From a virus, in the IMG/VR virus record IMGVR_UViG_3300025012_001675, positions 1 through 52,966 of that record: a DNA stretch of 52,966 nucleotides; one strand, written 5' to 3'. The notes beneath the pieces were generated by a model. That model was not told the DNA's origin. It searched no databases and was given only the letters and a program-made list of their open reading frames with translations. Both the position numbers and the translations under genes were made by a program. How positions within the stretch are numbered: the first letter of the stretch is position 1; the number at the start of each line of letters is the position of its first letter. Positions 41,998-50,158 of the stretch are shown piece by piece.

Positions 41998-42819
41998 TTA
42001 GTTAGAATATAGGCTACGCACGTCGTTGAAGCTCATGACCTCACCCGCCGGAGACAGGACGATTTGAACGAACGGAGTCACGTCTTCACCCTGAGGTTTG
42101 GACTTGGCCTCCCAACGGAAAGCGTAGCTGACGCTGCCAGGCTTTGACATCGTTCTAAAGCTAAAGTTAGCTTTGACCGAATCAAAGTCGGCGACGTGCT
42201 TCGCAAGATATTCCTCAGCCTTTGCTTGAAGCTCAGCTTTCGGAAGACTCTTACTCCCGTCGCGTTCGAAAGGAATCTTGCTACCAGGGCCAGGCCCAAA
42301 TTGAACAACATTGTTGTTAACCGGGTCGACGATGTACAAGAACCCTTTGTCATCCTGCCACTGCTCAATACGTTTGACGGCATTGGTGTAAGGATTCGCA
42401 GAGGTGCCCTCGAAGGTAACATTGGCTTTCCTCTCAGCGAGAGATTCAATGTTGCTCTTTACTTGGGCGAGCGATTCGGATGAACGACCAGAAAGTTCAA
42501 GCTTGTGAACTTCTTCAGTAAGCTTGTTCTCCAGCGTTTCTACGCGCTCTTTTGATGCTCCGCAGAATTCAGACAGGCCGTCTCGACCGAAGGTCAAGCA
42601 GCCATATGCCGATTCGTATTGAGTAACGCTATCCAGCTCTGCTCTAATGGACTCGATCGCGGCGTTAGTGTGAGGGCCTGGTACAGCAGAATTATCCGGT
42701 TGGACTTGCGCCGACACCGGGGAACCTTGACTGAACGTAAAGCCACTCGTTACGCCGAGAGCGAGGCCGAAGACAATTGCTAGTGCGCCTGCTCCGATGA
42801 CGAATTGTTTTTTAGCCAT
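41998..42819 (-). CDS. Membrane-anchored extracellular protein, paralog 2
   Basis: 273 residues. Anchor (FVIGAGALAIVFGLALGVTS), then IESIRAELDSVTQYESAYGC and EFCGASKERVETLENKL; the GC..FCG pair and the C-terminal beta domain (VQIVLSPAGEVMSFNDVRSL) match paralog 1. Starts in a leader with GAGGTCGA 38 bases before the ATG. It ends 6 bases before the secreted protein gene, so the two form one unit. Function unknown. Confidence 0.6.
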   Translation of the reverse strand: MAKKQFVIGAGALAIVFGLALGVTSGFTFSQGSPVSAQVQPDNSAVPGPHTNAAIESIRAELDSVTQYESAYGCLTFGRDGLSEFCGASKERVETLENKLTEEVHKLELSGRSSESLAQVKSNIESLAERKANVTFEGTSANPYTNAVKRIEQWQDDKGFLYIVDPVNNNVVQFGPGPGSKIPFERDGSKSLPKAELQAKAEEYLAKHVADFDSVKANFSFRTMSKPGSVSYAFRWEAKSKPQGEDVTPFVQIVLSPAGEVMSFNDVRSLYSN

Positions 42820-42857
42820 AAATTTCTTTATGCGTTTCTAATTTACCGCGGCTCCAG

Positions 42858-42865
42858 TCGACCTC
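42858..42865 (-). promoter_or_regulatory. GAGGTCGA leader motif variant (gene at 42819)
   Basis: GAGGTCGA on the minus strand 38 bases before the ATG; it follows a 9-base stem (GTCTTGCAT/ATGCAAGAC, 42873-42897). It links a cargo gene to the phage leader motif. Confidence 0.45.
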
Positions 42866-42914
42866 CCTTACCGTCTTGCATTCCAATCATGCAAGACCGG
42901 GCAAGAACCGTTTC

Positions 42915-42936
42915 CTTGGATGGTTTACGCTCTGCC
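42915..42936 (-). repeat. Structured motif copy C (GGCAGAGCG..AACCATCCAAG)
   Basis: Minus strand: GGCAGAGCGTAAACCATCCAAGG-like, close to copy B from GGCA to CCAAG. Confidence 0.4.
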
Positions 42937-43099
42937 AAAGTTCTCCGCTAATCTGCGTATTTAGAAAGGTAGTCAGATTACGGGCAGCTTGGCATTGCAT
43001 AATAATTTTCGCTGATGGGGTAATAGGATTTCCTAAACATTTTCTAAGGATTTTCTAAAGACCATTCATCCATCCACGACACAACATTGACCAAGGTTT

Positions 43100-43327
43100 T
43101 TACGAAGTCAAATGATCCACGTTTCCTCGCGCTTTACGCCAAAAACCTCGTGCGGTTCGGGAGGAGACCTTCCACCAGTTAACGATCCGGTGGTTCTTAA
43201 CTTCAATCACGATACGACCGAAGCCCTCCTCCTCGACGGCCGCCAAGTCTTTGGCGATTTCCACAAGCAGAAGAGCTTGTTCTTCCATGGTGGGATTCGA
43301 TATTTTTTTGTTAGCTGTTTGGTTCAT
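43100..43327 (-). CDS. Small basic protein (DUF2292-like)
   Basis: About 75 residues from MNQTANKKIS. The part RIVIEVKNHRIVNWWKVSS resembles the small DUF2292-type beta-hairpin (EVKNGKVV..), which is common in Gram-positive genomes. It overlaps the 3' end of the terminase gene by 17 bases. The longer frame to 43495 runs inside terminase and is rejected. Function unknown. Confidence 0.5.
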   Translation of the reverse strand: MNQTANKKISNPTMEEQALLLVEIAKDLAAVEEEGFGRIVIEVKNHRIVNWWKVSSRTARGFWRKARGNVDHLTS

Positions 43328-44852
43328 ACTTGAGTCTCTTTTTGAAAGCGACATGCCAGTATAGAAGTGCATGCCATGCGTGATCGACGCCGGTCGTCGA
43401 CTCCCATTCACGTTTTTCTTGGCCGTATTGATTTGTGACTGTCCGTGCATACATTGTTTGTGCGTGTTCGATGAGCATTTTGAATGTCGGGTCATCTGGC
43501 TTCATCGCAAACTTTATTTCTCCCCGGCGCAGGGACGATATTGTGTCGTCGATAATTCGATTGCGGGAGGTGAGCACCTTTACTTCTTCTTCAAACGGCT
43601 TTTCGTCTTCTTCTTTCTCATCGTTCCAGCGGACAACCTCTAACATTTTCGGATCGTCTTTGTAGAAGTTAACGTAGATGCGATACGGGAATTTGCGGGC
43701 CAGGCGCAATGCTTCTTCCGTCCAGGGCATTGCGTCAATAACGCAAACCCGCACGTCGTAGAATTGAATCAGCTCGGCCATGTATTCCCAGCGTGTCTTG
43801 TTCGGCCGGTCTTTTATTTTTCCGATCCAGAATATTCCTTTAGCGTTGCCGATGACTATGTGGTTTTCGTCTCCGGTATCCGCTCCCATTACATTCCAAC
43901 CTGATGTTTCCACTTCCTCATTCGTTGTGTTGCGAAGGAATAGGCTCTGCGGAATTTTCTGATCCGACGCTATATAAGGCAGGCCCAGCACGAAGTTGTA
44001 GAAGTATTGCTGGTCTTCAGCATTGGCTTCTTCGGTGAGCAGGTCGGATGCGGTGCGCCACGGACACATCATTTGGCTTATCCAGTAGCCGCTTATTGGC
44101 TCTCCCGGATACCTGGCCTCCCACCAGCCCGTGTCGTTTACATGCCGCGATGTAATTTCACCGTGGCATTTTTGGCAGACGTATATTCTGCGTTCACGGT
44201 CAACGTTCTTTTCCCAATCCATGTGCTGCTCGTAGCTGCAACGAGGGCAATTGAATCGCCAATGTTTCTGATCCGATTGTCCAAACAGTTTGTCGACGCC
44301 CATGTCCGGAATGGTTGGGGTCGAGAAATAATGTTGGCTTCGTATTTTTGAGAAGCCCATGCGAGAAGTGAAGTCTCGGATAACTTCCGGCTTGGACTTG
44401 TCGAGTTCATCGTGGATGTTGCGATCGGAGGTAAGCATAATTGCTTCCTTTTCCGTGTAGGTTCCTTTGAAGAACAGGAAGGACTTGCCTATCTGTTTTT
44501 GTTCCACCGAATCTACGTCTTTTCCACTTACGCCTTCGAGCATGCAGGGATTCACTTTCACGATGCGGTTCACTTTGCTTTTTACGAACTCGGCCACGTC
44601 ATCCACGGTTGGGAGCGTATAAATTTGGTTGATGCCCCAAAAGCGCGCAGCATGAACAGATCGCAGGATTTCCATCGTGCTCGCTCCGATCTGTGATCCT
44701 TTACGTATCACCTGGATCGGCGCGCGGTCGGAATAAATATCCAGCATGAAGCGGTGGTCGGCGAACTCGATCGGGTCACCGCTTTCGCTTTTTATTCCGT
44801 TCTGCTTGATCCAATACAGGATGCTACTTTTTTGCTTTTCCTTTTCGTCCAT
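43311..44852 (-). CDS. terL: Terminase large subunit (GpA family)
   Basis: 513 residues. ATPase part: IRKGSQIGAST (Walker A region), SDRNIHDELD (Walker B). A zinc ribbon CPRC...CQKC follows at about 210-235, then a nuclease part with GADTGDEN, CVIDAMPW and GVDHAWHALLYW. Together these are the marks of the lambda GpA-type terminase, which packages DNA into the procapsid. It overlaps the small-subunit gene by 29 bases. Notably, portal lies 20 kb away. Confidence 0.9.
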   Translation of the reverse strand: MDEKEKQKSSILYWIKQNGIKSESGDPIEFADHRFMLDIYSDRAPIQVIRKGSQIGASTMEILRSVHAARFWGINQIYTLPTVDDVAEFVKSKVNRIVKVNPCMLEGVSGKDVDSVEQKQIGKSFLFFKGTYTEKEAIMLTSDRNIHDELDKSKPEVIRDFTSRMGFSKIRSQHYFSTPTIPDMGVDKLFGQSDQKHWRFNCPRCSYEQHMDWEKNVDRERRIYVCQKCHGEITSRHVNDTGWWEARYPGEPISGYWISQMMCPWRTASDLLTEEANAEDQQYFYNFVLGLPYIASDQKIPQSLFLRNTTNEEVETSGWNVMGADTGDENHIVIGNAKGIFWIGKIKDRPNKTRWEYMAELIQFYDVRVCVIDAMPWTEEALRLARKFPYRIYVNFYKDDPKMLEVVRWNDEKEEDEKPFEEEVKVLTSRNRIIDDTISSLRRGEIKFAMKPDDPTFKMLIEHAQTMYARTVTNQYGQEKREWESTTGVDHAWHALLYWHVAFKKRLKYEPNS

Positions 44853-45387
44853 AAAAAGCCTTGATGGTTTCGTCTATCGCTTGACCTAGTTCCTCTTGCT
44901 CCGGAGTCGGAGGCTTTTGCTCGTCTTCATTGATGCTAAGTTCGTGCTTGCCAAGGGACTCTCCCATTTCAGTCCTGAACATTTCCCACAGCTTCTTGAT
45001 CTCATCTACTGTTGCGCCTTCTCCTTTTTTGATCTGCTTCTTCAGGGTCTGCAACTTTTCCCAGAAGACTTCACCGATGGCGAATACTTTTTTCTGTTTA
45101 ATCTCTTGTGCCTTTTTGCGGAGACCTTCTAAATCCTCGGTGAGCTTGAGGTCTTTCCGTTCGACCCAACGGTACTTCTTTGACCACGTTTCTAGGGTGG
45201 TATCGCTAGGTTTTTTGCCAAGTCGATCGACAAATTCCACCCCAGCTTCACCCAAGCTTTGCCCAACCCTGTTCCATAGCCCCTCGGTCTTCCGTAGGCT
45301 TCCGGCTTCGCAATACAAAAGCCACGCAGTGTACTGCTGTTCGGTTTCTCCCGGCATCTTTGAGGTGGTGAGTGCGGGCTTTGTCAT
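44824..45387 (-). CDS. Terminase small subunit candidate
   Basis: 187 residues. N-terminal HTH-like part (QQYTAWLLYCEAGSLRKTEG), then a long coiled coil (EDLEGLRKKAQEIKQKKVFA), and a charged tail (PEQEELGQAIDETIKAFYG). A charged helical protein overlapping terL is typical for a small terminase subunit that picks the packaging site. Confidence 0.7.
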   Translation of the reverse strand: MTKPALTTSKMPGETEQQYTAWLLYCEAGSLRKTEGLWNRVGQSLGEAGVEFVDRLGKKPSDTTLETWSKKYRWVERKDLKLTEDLEGLRKKAQEIKQKKVFAIGEVFWEKLQTLKKQIKKGEGATVDEIKKLWEMFRTEMGESLGKHELSINEDEQKPPTPEQEELGQAIDETIKAFYGRKGKAKK

Positions 45388-45426
45388 ATTGCTTTACTTT
45401 TTCTTTATTATTTATTCATCTTTTCT

Positions 45427-46698
45427 TTAACCTTTTACCTTGACCTTCTCCCAGCGATTGCGAATCACATCGCACCAACGTGGATCAAGCTCAAGCAGAT
45501 AGCAGGTGCGTTCTAGTTTGTTCGCGGCGAACAGGGTGCTTCCTGATCCGCCGAAGAAGTCGACCACGACGTGACCGACTCGGCTTGAGTTCTTTATGGC
45601 GCGCATAATAAGCCACTCCGGTTTCTCAGTCGGGTGAGCCATCTTGGTAATTGCTTTGCGTGGCATATCCCATACGTCGCTCTCGTTGTTATCGCCGTAG
45701 AAGAAGTGTCTCTCCCCCTTCTTCCAGCCATACATAAGTGGTTGCGCTTTGGTCTTGCCTTTGCTCCGCTTCGCTTTCATGACCTGTTCGTATTGTTTTT
45801 TGTAGTCTCCCCAGCCAATAGCAAAGGACGGTTTAACCCATACGATTGTCGAGGAAAATTCAAACCCGGCGTTCAGCATTTCGTAGTACCACAGTGGATA
45901 GCTGGTATAGCCCGTGCAGACGTACATCGTTGCACCTGGCTTCAGAATTTCATGGTAGTTGGCGAATACTTTTTCGCTGAAGGCTTCGAAGTCTTCTTGG
46001 CTCTGCTGATCGCCGAGAATCTTTCCCTGCTCGGTTGGAAACTTCCCGCGCTTTTCGTGACTGACGTGAGCCACGTTGTAAGGAGGATCGGTAAAAACCA
46101 TATCCACCTTGGTTGTGCCGAGCAATTTCTTGATGTCTTCAATCTTGGTTGCGTCTCCGCACATAAGCCGGTGTCGGCCGAGCTTATAAACTTCACCGTA
46201 TTTCGACACAGGTTTTTTTATTTCCTCGTATTCTTCTTCGGCGGTTTTATCTTCCTCATCCGGCTCTTCGAGCATTTGGCTGTCGAGGAGATTGCTTATC
46301 TCCACTTCATTGAAGCCAGTGAGGGTCAGGTCAAAGTCGGAGTGATTGAGCTCGACCATGAGTTCGGCCAGCCTCTCGTCATTCCAATCGCGCCGTTGAG
46401 CAATCTTGTTTAAGGCAAGACTCAGTGCTTTTTCTTCCTTCTCCGGCATGTCTACCAAGTCTACATTCTCTTTCGGTATTGTTTCCCACCCCAACTCTTT
46501 GAGGGCCATGACAGTCATGTTGCCGCCGATAATGAAGCCGTCGCGTCCCTTGCTGGTGTTGACCGTGATGAGTCCGCGCAATCCAAACCTTTCAATCGAT
46601 CGTTTTAATGCATCGATGTCTTCGCGCTTTATCTCGCGCGGGTTGTAGGCCGGATGCTTGAGGTCTGTAATTTTTATTGTCTTCGTATTTTTTTCCAT
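45427..46698 (-). CDS. ParB-domain adenine DNA methyltransferase
   Basis: 423 residues. Residues 10-110 form a ParB/sulfiredoxin-like domain (NPREIKREDIDALKRSIERF). The C-terminal 240 residues are a methylase: TDPPYNVAHVSHE (catalytic DPPY), TEKPEWLIMRAI, FFGGSGSTLFA (SAM site). This fusion is common in phages and mobile elements. The usual product is N6-methyladenine; it may protect phage DNA or regulate packaging. Lies next to terminase. Ends 40 bases before the small terminase gene. Confidence 0.9.
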   Translation of the reverse strand: MEKNTKTIKITDLKHPAYNPREIKREDIDALKRSIERFGLRGLITVNTSKGRDGFIIGGNMTVMALKELGWETIPKENVDLVDMPEKEEKALSLALNKIAQRRDWNDERLAELMVELNHSDFDLTLTGFNEVEISNLLDSQMLEEPDEEDKTAEEEYEEIKKPVSKYGEVYKLGRHRLMCGDATKIEDIKKLLGTTKVDMVFTDPPYNVAHVSHEKRGKFPTEQGKILGDQQSQEDFEAFSEKVFANYHEILKPGATMYVCTGYTSYPLWYYEMLNAGFEFSSTIVWVKPSFAIGWGDYKKQYEQVMKAKRSKGKTKAQPLMYGWKKGERHFFYGDNNESDVWDMPRKAITKMAHPTEKPEWLIMRAIKNSSRVGHVVVDFFGGSGSTLFAANKLERTCYLLELDPRWCDVIRNRWEKVKVKG

Positions 46699-46913
46699 AG
46701 GTTTATGAAGAATAGTTTGATGCGAATCCGGACCCTTCTTCGAAGCGGGAGCGCAAGGTATGCCTGCGTTGCTATCTCGCGCTCGACCATTTCAATGCGC
46801 CGCTTTTGAGCTTCAGCCAGCAGGTCGGCCGGAATGTATGCACCGCCTATAAGCCGCGGCCTATTCTTTCTTCGTGCCAGCGGGTTCTTTTTTGGGTTGT
46901 CGAGTCTGGTCAT
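46674..46913 (-). CDS. Small basic protein
   Basis: About 79 residues from MTRLDNPKKNP. Very basic (NPLARRKNRPRLIGG, LPLRRRVRIRIK) with a C-terminal hydrophobic-basic stretch (LFFINLWKKIRRQ). It overlaps the methylase start. No family recognised; maybe nucleic-acid or membrane binding. Confidence 0.45.
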   Translation of the reverse strand: MTRLDNPKKNPLARRKNRPRLIGGAYIPADLLAEAQKRRIEMVEREIATQAYLALPLRRRVRIRIKLFFINLWKKIRRQ

Positions 46914-47157
46914 GTTCTTCTTCAATTAATTTTTTAGTTGTTAAGATGGCGTGTTCGACTTTTTCGATCCGTTCCTGATATTCCACCACCAATTCTTTCT
47001 TGGTCTTTTGGCCCTCCATGTTGAATGGGGTCAGGCGTTGGATCACCACGTCATCGTCGCCGCGGTCTTCGAGGTTGCGTACCGCAATCTCCAGCCGCAC
47101 TTTTTCTTCTAGCAATGAGTCATGAATTGACTCAAGAGTTTCTAGTCTTGTTTTCAT
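46861..47157 (-). CDS. Coiled-coil protein of unknown function
   Basis: 98 residues, nearly all helical: TRLETLESIHDSLLEEKVRL and KKELVVEYQERIEKVEHAIL, with an acidic then basic tail (QPKKEPAGTKKE). Overlaps both neighbours by a few bases, consistent with coupled translation. Not recognised. Confidence 0.5.
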   Translation of the reverse strand: MKTRLETLESIHDSLLEEKVRLEIAVRNLEDRGDDDVVIQRLTPFNMEGQKTKKELVVEYQERIEKVEHAILTTKKLIEEEHDQTRQPKKEPAGTKKE

Positions 47158-47459
47158 ATCGTTATAATTTCGAACTTGTCCGTCTTTTCATTCCATCGCC
47201 AATATTCCTTTGTAGCGTTTACTGGCTTCGGGAATGCAAGCATTCGCTCTTGGTCTGCCCTCGACCTGGAACTGAAACGCTCCGAGCTAACCTGAATAAA
47301 GCGAATTTCTTTTTTGCCGACAGCCATCAAGTCCCAGCACCCGAATAGGTCTTGCTGTTGGAACTTTGCGCGCCGAGCCTTTTCGATCCAGTAGCCTTCC
47401 TGAGCGAGAAGGGCCTGGGCTTTTTGTTCAATGATTTTTCCTTTTTGGGTACGGTTCAT
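47154..47459 (-). CDS. Holliday-junction-resolvase-like nuclease
   Basis: 101 residues with NRTQKGKIIEQKAQALLAQE (N-terminal helix with E), DLFGCWDLMAVG (D) and IRFIQVSSE (the usual xxQVK site, here QVS). This arrangement is close to PD-(D/E)XK resolvase/nuclease small proteins found in phages. The usual lysine is replaced by serine, so activity is uncertain. Overlaps the coiled-coil gene by 4 bases. Confidence 0.6.
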   Translation of the reverse strand: MNRTQKGKIIEQKAQALLAQEGYWIEKARRAKFQQQDLFGCWDLMAVGKKEIRFIQVSSERFSSRSRADQERMLAFPKPVNATKEYWRWNEKTDKFEIITI

Positions 47460-47525
47460 AGCTGTTTGAGTTAACGGGTTTTGTGTCTTTGTCCCGTTCG
47501 TAGCGGCGGGGTCGCCGATGTGTTG

Positions 47526-47807
47526 TTAGGCCGAGGCCGACTCCGATCCCGCATTGCGGGGCAGATCCGGGACATTGAGCCGAACACTGACACGAGCTTT
47601 GCTTCTGCGGCCGACGAGGTTCATGACCGAGCGGATCGCTTTAATTGCGCGTCCCTCTTTGCCGATCACGATTCCCGCATCGCCCTCGTCAAGCTTCGCC
47701 GAGAGGAGCACGCCCATCTCGTCTACGTGCCTTGTCACTTCCACCTGTTCAGGGTGGTTGACTATTGCCCGTAGAATCGTTTCAAGTAGATTCTGATCTT
47801 GTTCCAT
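47526..47807 (-). CDS. KH-domain RNA-binding protein (KhpA/YlqC-like)
   Basis: 93 residues: LETILRAIVNHPEQVEVTRH then VIGKEGRAIKAIRSVMNLVG, where GKEGR is the GxxG RNA-binding loop. This is the single-KH KhpA type, normally a host RNA chaperone that affects division and translation. In a phage replication block it is unusual. It has a GAGGTCGA leader motif 47 bases before the ATG. Confidence 0.8.
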   Translation of the reverse strand: MEQDQNLLETILRAIVNHPEQVEVTRHVDEMGVLLSAKLDEGDAGIVIGKEGRAIKAIRSVMNLVGRRSKARVSVRLNVPDLPRNAGSESASA

Positions 47808-47811
47808 AGCT

Positions 47812-48840
47812 TTAATTTTTCTTTATAATTTCTTTATCTTTTCTTGACCGCCTGTCGACCTCAGACGGAATCTTTGCAGCCAGAACGCCGTTGGGGTTTC
47901 CCCCTAACGCACGCCCCAGCCGCTTATTTGCGATAGCCACATATGCCGGGTTGAGATCTATGCCAACGAAACTCCGGCCCAGCGAACACGCAACCACCGC
48001 AGTCGTGCCACTCCCGATAAAGGGATCGAGCACGATTCCTCCTTCCGGACAACCAGCCCTTATTGGAATTTCCACAAGTGATGGCGGAAAGGTGGCGAAG
48101 TGAGAATCTTTCTGCGGCCTAGTGTTGATTGACCAGACGCACCGTTTATTGCGTCCGGAAATATTCGGCCTCATGTTTCTGTTTCGGTAATTTTTTTGAC
48201 CAGTGCCCTCATCCCACTTGCTCTTTCCAGTGGCATCCAGCCGTGTTCCGCTCCAGCGATTAAGTGGTTTGGTATAGGGGTCGTATTGTTTTTCGAAGCT
48301 GTAGGTGCGCGATTTCACGAAGAAAAAAAGCTTTTCAAAATCAACGGTAAATCTGTCTTTGACCGATTGCGGCATGGCGTTCGGTTTGTGCCATATGATT
48401 TCGTTCCGGAGAATCCAGCCTCGATCACACATTGCTATTGCAAAGCGAGCCGGTATCTGCAGGAGACACTTCTCCATTCCTTTCACCCCGGCTTTGCCTT
48501 TTTCCTGCCAGCCGCAGTTGTAATGCGTGCCGCGGTTTGTGGCTTGCTTGCCGGTTCGCACACCGGACCCGCTCCCCGTACCGTAGGTATCGCCCATGTT
48601 TATCCAGCACGTTCCGGCAGGCTTGAGCACTCGCTTCGCCTCATCGAAGATTTCACAAAGTTTTTCGATGTATTGTTGAAATGTAGTCTCCAGTCCGATC
48701 TGCCGGTCGACGCGATAATCACGCAACGCCCAATATGGCGGCGAGGTCATCACGCAATCGATGCTTTCGCTCGGCAGTCTGCGAAGAGTTTCTTTTGCAT
48801 CGCCGAGCAGTATTTGATTTTTGTATTGCTCGACTTTCAT
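47812..48840 (-). CDS. DNA methyltransferase (N4/N6, TSPPYW type)
   Basis: About 342 residues from MKVEQYKNQIL; this ATG overlaps the upstream stop as ATGA, while the longer frame to 49095 lies inside that gene. VMTSPPYWALRDYRV gives the catalytic SPPY and the adjacent W; DPFIGSGTTAVVA is the SAM site. Target may be cytosine-N4 or adenine-N6. Four DNA methylases in one element is a high number. Confidence 0.9.
   Translation of the reverse strand: MKVEQYKNQILLGDAKETLRRLPSESIDCVMTSPPYWALRDYRVDRQIGLETTFQQYIEKLCEIFDEAKRVLKPAGTCWINMGDTYGTGSGSGVRTGKQATNRGTHYNCGWQEKGKAGVKGMEKCLLQIPARFAIAMCDRGWILRNEIIWHKPNAMPQSVKDRFTVDFEKLFFFVKSRTYSFEKQYDPYTKPLNRWSGTRLDATGKSKWDEGTGQKNYRNRNMRPNISGRNKRCVWSINTRPQKDSHFATFPPSLVEIPIRAGCPEGGIVLDPFIGSGTTAVVACSLGRSFVGIDLNPAYVAIANKRLGRALGGNPNGVLAAKIPSEVDRRSRKDKEIIKKN
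47855..47862 (-). promoter_or_regulatory. GAGGTCGA leader motif variant (KH gene)
   Basis: GAGGTCGA on the minus strand 47 bases before the ATG at 47807, inside the methylase C-terminus. May be coding coincidence. Confidence 0.35.
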
Positions 48841-49802
48841 AAGCTGTGTGTTGGTGATCGGAAATCCTGTGTCATTGCGAATGATTCTTTGAGTTTCTTC
48901 AGCGCCTCGACCATTGCCTGCGCTTCTCCACGGACTTCCTCCGGTTCGCGTCGGCTGTACTGCAGCGCGATTCGCTCTAGCGTGTTGTAGAATCCGTACT
49001 CTTTGAGGCTCGCCTGAATAAAATCGTCGATGACCTCTTTGCATAAAGCCGCACCGATTGTCGGTTTCATCTCTCGCTTGTTTTGCAAAAACCACACGAT
49101 CTCCAGCTCAAGTTGAAATTCAGTGAGATGGCGGAGGGCGTGTTTGAGCAGATTGCCGTCTTTGAACTTCACGAAGATCGGCCTGGTATGCCGAATACCC
49201 CAGGTGAGCTGAGAGAATTTCCCGAAGAAGTAGCGTGTTGGCAGGATTGGTTTATCCACAGGCTTATCCACATCCTTTTTAAATTCTTGAATCAAGCTCG
49301 CTTGTCCGAAGGACTTATCTTTTGTAAAACCGGTTTCTTTTGTAGCCCGAAAATTCTTCGCACGAAGATTTTTCGGGGGAGGTGAAAAGTTTGAGGTTTT
49401 TCCCGCCCCCGAACTTACTTCGGGGGTAGGTTGCTGGGGCCGTTTAAGACTCAGGCGGTAGAAGATTTTTCCTCCGCACTTCATGCGCTTCTGCGGCGAG
49501 TCTAGGAGTACGCCCGCTTCGTCGTGGGCCTGGATAATTCTCAGCTCGTCTACCAATCGCTTGAGTGAGTTTTGAATAGCGCGATCACTGCGGTTTATTT
49601 TCTTCATCAGCTGACCCTGACTGATCCAATCTTTCTCTTTGCGGCGTTTTGTCTCCGGGTCTTCAATCCAGCCCAACGTCTGGTCCGCAACGACAAGAAG
49701 AATCCTCAGCTCTACATCGCTCAGAAGTGGCATCCACTCCCGAATAATGAGGTGCGGGATTTGAGTCGAGTTTGGAATTATTGAGGTTATTTCGTTTTCC
49801 AT
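48837..49802 (-). CDS. Replication initiator-like protein with N-terminal winged helix
   Basis: 321 residues. The first 110 (HLIIREWMPLLSDVELRILL, WISQGQLMKKINRSDRAIQN) look like a replication O-type or replisome-organiser winged helix. A Pro/Ser-rich linker follows, then a C-terminal helical domain (LLKHALRHLTEFQLELEIVW). It may bind the phage origin and recruit the host helicase. Its stop is coupled to the next methylase by ATGA. Confidence 0.6.
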   Translation of the reverse strand: MENEITSIIPNSTQIPHLIIREWMPLLSDVELRILLVVADQTLGWIEDPETKRRKEKDWISQGQLMKKINRSDRAIQNSLKRLVDELRIIQAHDEAGVLLDSPQKRMKCGGKIFYRLSLKRPQQPTPEVSSGAGKTSNFSPPPKNLRAKNFRATKETGFTKDKSFGQASLIQEFKKDVDKPVDKPILPTRYFFGKFSQLTWGIRHTRPIFVKFKDGNLLKHALRHLTEFQLELEIVWFLQNKREMKPTIGAALCKEVIDDFIQASLKEYGFYNTLERIALQYSRREPEEVRGEAQAMVEALKKLKESFAMTQDFRSPTHSL

Positions 49803-49880
49803 GTTTTTGTTTGACGAAAGGGAAACAGCTCCCCGATTTCTGGCCTGACGCTCTCGCGGTCAGGACAGAATCGAGAGCCG

Positions 49881-50156
49881 TTAGAAGTAAATCGGGAAGT
49901 GAATTCGGATATCTTCCTCTGCTTCCTCTTGCTGGTGTAGGTCGTCCGGGTCAGGGTTGACTCGGCCGGTTCCACTGCAATGACTGCATGGCTTGCTGGC
50001 TTTTATGTCGCCTCGTTCCATTGCTGTAGGAATTTCTCCTACGCCGTCGCATTCTTCGCAGTCACGCTTGTCTCCGGCGAGGATATACTCCCGGATTTTT
50101 GCTTCCCTTAGTTCTTCCGGAAGCTCATTCCATTCGAGATTGAATGCGTATTTCAT
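49881..50156 (-). CDS. Small DnaJ-type zinc-motif protein
   Basis: About 91 residues from MKYAFNLEWNELPEE. Contains CEECDGVGEIP and CSHCSGTGRV: two CxxCxGxG motifs, the DnaJ zinc-centre pattern. Small proteins of this type are common in phages but their function is not known. Starts 3 bases after the upstream stop. Confidence 0.65.
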   Translation of the reverse strand: MKYAFNLEWNELPEELREAKIREYILAGDKRDCEECDGVGEIPTAMERGDIKASKPCSHCSGTGRVNPDPDDLHQQEEAEEDIRIHFPIYF

Positions 50157-50158
50157 GG

